Assembly (NCBI GenBank): GCA_021209875.1
Contig: JAGYVD010000001.1
Location: 62,001 to 126,000, forward strand
Direction of reading: 5' to 3'
Length of the DNA: 64,000 nt
From: Rosellinia necatrix
Lineage: Eukaryota; Ascomycota; Sordariomycetes; Xylariales; Xylariaceae
Shown here in pieces: positions 62,478-64,000 of this stretch. How positions within the stretch are numbered: position 1 is the stretch's first letter; each line of letters begins with the position of its first letter. A program made the position numbers and the translations under genes. The notes beneath the pieces are model-generated. The model had not been told where the DNA came from and made no database searches. It was given only the letters and a program-made list of their open reading frames with translations.

Positions 62478-64000
62478 TTATTTCTCTGTACGTAGCCGTT
62501 TCCTAGAATTTGAAGCTGTCGACTGTTGGCTCGCCTGAGATTCAACCATAGAAGAACCTGGATCTTCAGTTGGCTCCTGCCGACTGGCGTCCCGCCTCTG
62601 GGAGCTAATTCGCAACTCATCAAGCCTACGATTTTCTAGCCGAGTAGAAAAGCTAGCTTCGCTAGCGTTCGAAGGGGTAGGCCCTCTTCGTAGTGGAGGA
62701 GGAAGAGGTAATCCATACAAATAGTCACCCACTTCACGCGGTAATCGCCTACCGTGATTGTTCTTGTAATCGAGGCATTTAGCTTCAATTGCCTTTGCTG
62801 CCCCTTGTAAATAACCCCAAAGCTCCCCGATCGCGTAGCCGATCATTATCCTCTCGAAAACGTTGACGACATTCTCCCTGGTGAAGTCTGGGCCACTTGC
62901 CTCGAAGAAGTCATCAAAAACAAACTGCAGCGGATAGCCCTTTACTATGGAATTCATCGGGGGAACGTTGTCAACCTGCTCGTCCGGTGTCGCCTCGCTC
63001 GCGTCCTTTGTACAGCAGGCCCGATGAACACGGATCTTAATGCCTTTACTTGTCGCGACGCCAGAGAAGAATCTGACTTTGTCGAAAAACGTGCGGACGT
63101 GTCCCTCACCAGCTTCTTTAAAAAGTTCATACATATTATGTAAAGATTGGCTAGAATTGTTTAGATTCTGGTTGATAGCCACTTCGTCGTCAGGGGTTTT
63201 GTCCGAGTTCTTCCCTTCAATAGTCAAAAAGTGGAAAACGCGAACTTCTCTCCCCGTTGCTTGTCCCTCGTAGCAGAACAAGTTTCTCATTGCAACCGGG
63301 AGCTCTTGCCAATTCTGTCTCTGGAAGATGGCAAATTGACGAAATGCCAGAGCTAAGTCTGCCTTCGGCTGCGTGAGGCATTGGTTGTCCCAAAATGACC
63401 TCGAAGGCATTGGTGGGCACTTCCAGGTTCTCTCAACAGCAAAATCAAGAACAGGCACACCGGCGTCCCCTCGATCGTAAATAAATCGATGCCTGTCAAT
63501 CATGGACATCATGATTGTGCGCTGGAAAACGGGTTCCTGCGGGTCGTCACGAGTTTTCTGGAGGTCAAGCTCCCAGGCTCGTGTATGACGTTTTCTCTCT
63601 GGCAGCGTCTCCTTTGTTGTCTTGAGGGAGGATAAGTTTATTTTACGAAGATAATCGTCATGGCATGGCTCTAAAGATACGTTTCGATCTAAAAGTCCTA
63701 CTCGAAAGCTTTCCAGATCCGTCGGGTTGATTCTGCCTCCAGTTTTGCCCATACTAGGATCTGACAGAATTTGCTCAAGAACCTCAAGCGTCGATTCATC
63801 AAGAGGTGGAAGATATCCCAAGGTTCTGTAAGAAGAAAGCAGCGGATCTTCGCCTGTAGATATGGAGGATCCTATATCTGAGCCCCTGTCCCCAAAGAGT
63901 TGAGGAGAGAGGTACCCTATGGTTTCGTAGTTGGCTGGCCACGGGTGAACGTCCGAATATCCAGGCGCCTTAACGAATGCCTCCTTACTATTGTCACCGT
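62478..64000 (-). CDS. Fungal protein of unknown function, possible PD-(D/E)XK-like domain (5' end outside window)
   Basis: The only intact gene. The stop (TAA) is at 62478-62480 and the frame stays open to the window edge, at least 506 codons. Position 63821 is a TTG, not a start. The 59 codons upstream of it are open and contain no ATG, so the true start or first exon lies beyond 64000. Numbering from the TTG at 63821, residues 150-275 look like a fungal nuclease-like fold: QPKADLALAF (Asp155), then the hydrophobic strand VRVFHFLTIEGK with Glu202-x-Lys204, then helices (NQNLNNSSQSLHNMYELFKEAG) and FFSGVATSKGIKIRVHRA. The spacing of Asp and E-x-K fits the PD-(D/E)XK superfamily and resembles fungal DUF7924-type proteins. 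That is family resemblance by eye, not proof. Residues 370-447 are low-complexity, with Pro, Ser and Arg, ending in SRKRLRTEK, a possible nuclear localisation signal. No signal peptide or membrane segment is visible. The N-terminal part shows an internal duplication (YETIGYLSP, then YRTLGYLPP 33 residues later). A good 3' splice site (CTTCTTACAG on the minus strand, about 63826-63835) lies before the second copy, so an intron cannot be excluded. Codon use is normal and shows no RIP damage. The open frames at 63040-63273 (+) and 63217-63420 (-) are shadows. Confidence 0.85.
   Translation of the reverse strand, partial: GDNSKEAFVKAPGYSDVHPWPANYETIGYLSPQLFGDRGSDIGSSISTGEDPLLSSYRTLGYLPPLDESTLEVLEQILSDPSMGKTGGRINPTDLESFRVGLLDRNVSLEPCHDDYLRKINLSSLKTTKETLPERKRHTRAWELDLQKTRDDPQEPVFQRTIMMSMIDRHRFIYDRGDAGVPVLDFAVERTWKCPPMPSRSFWDNQCLTQPKADLALAFRQFAIFQRQNWQELPVAMRNLFCYEGQATGREVRVFHFLTIEGKNSDKTPDDEVAINQNLNNSSQSLHNMYELFKEAGEGHVRTFFDKVRFFSGVATSKGIKIRVHRACCTKDASEATPDEQVDNVPPMNSIVKGYPLQFVFDDFFEASGPDFTRENVVNVFERIMIGYAIGELWGYLQGAAKAIEAKCLDYKNNHGRRLPREVGDYLYGLPLPPPLRRGPTPSNASEASFSTRLENRRLDELRISSQRRDASRQEPTEDPGSSMVESQASQQSTASNSRKRLRTEK

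Overview
The window looks like nuclear DNA of a filamentous ascomycete (Pezizomycotina). About 62 kb is extremely AT-rich and holds almost no open reading frames longer than 100 codons. Its repeats differ from one another almost only by C-to-T and G-to-A changes, and decayed Ty3/gypsy retrotransposons show Asp-to-Asn, Gln-to-stop and Trp-to-stop changes in conserved motifs. That is the signature of repeat-induced point mutation (RIP). At about 62.1-62.3 kb the composition switches abruptly to balanced DNA carrying one intact gene. CCCTAA-type telomere-like motifs lie inside repeats at the left, which suggests a subtelomeric or heterochromatic AT block. I infer this and cannot place it on a chromosome.

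Left third (1-21.3 kb): no genes. It holds a 75-bp tandem repeat built around a hairpin, a 27-bp minisatellite, and five same-strand copies of a composite repeat (tails near 2.4, 10.4, 16.0, 18.7 and 21.25 kb). Each composite copy is an array of 62-bp monomers followed by a fixed tail, and most tails carry AACCCTAACC. Four of the five are preceded by a 9-bp AT minisatellite. Nearly featureless AT-rich DNA separates them.

Middle (21.6-31.4 kb): two long terminal repeats (LTRs) of one family face each other as a large inverted repeat (21.6-22.1 and 22.4-22.9 kb). The second is the 3' LTR of a minus-strand Ty3/gypsy element reaching to about 30.3 kb, whose reverse transcriptase is still readable. 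An almost unmutated 224-bp solo-LTR-like insertion sits inside it at 23.4 kb.

Centre (31.4-53.5 kb): a three-level nest of LTR retrotransposons. An outer element (31433-53454, target duplication TTTAT) is interrupted by a full-length copy of its own family (34854-42551, duplication AAATA). Its downstream half is interrupted again by a different Ty3/gypsy element (46263-52941, duplication CTAAT/TTAAC). Gag knuckle, protease, reverse transcriptase and integrase remnants are readable on the plus strand in the expected order.

Right (54.1-62.3 kb): a further pair of about 195-bp direct repeats with strong hairpins bounds an unresolved decayed element. It ends against the only intact gene, a minus-strand CDS (62478 to beyond the window edge). 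That gene encodes a fungal protein of unknown function with a possible PD-(D/E)XK-like core. No tRNA, rRNA, CRISPR array or other intact gene was seen.
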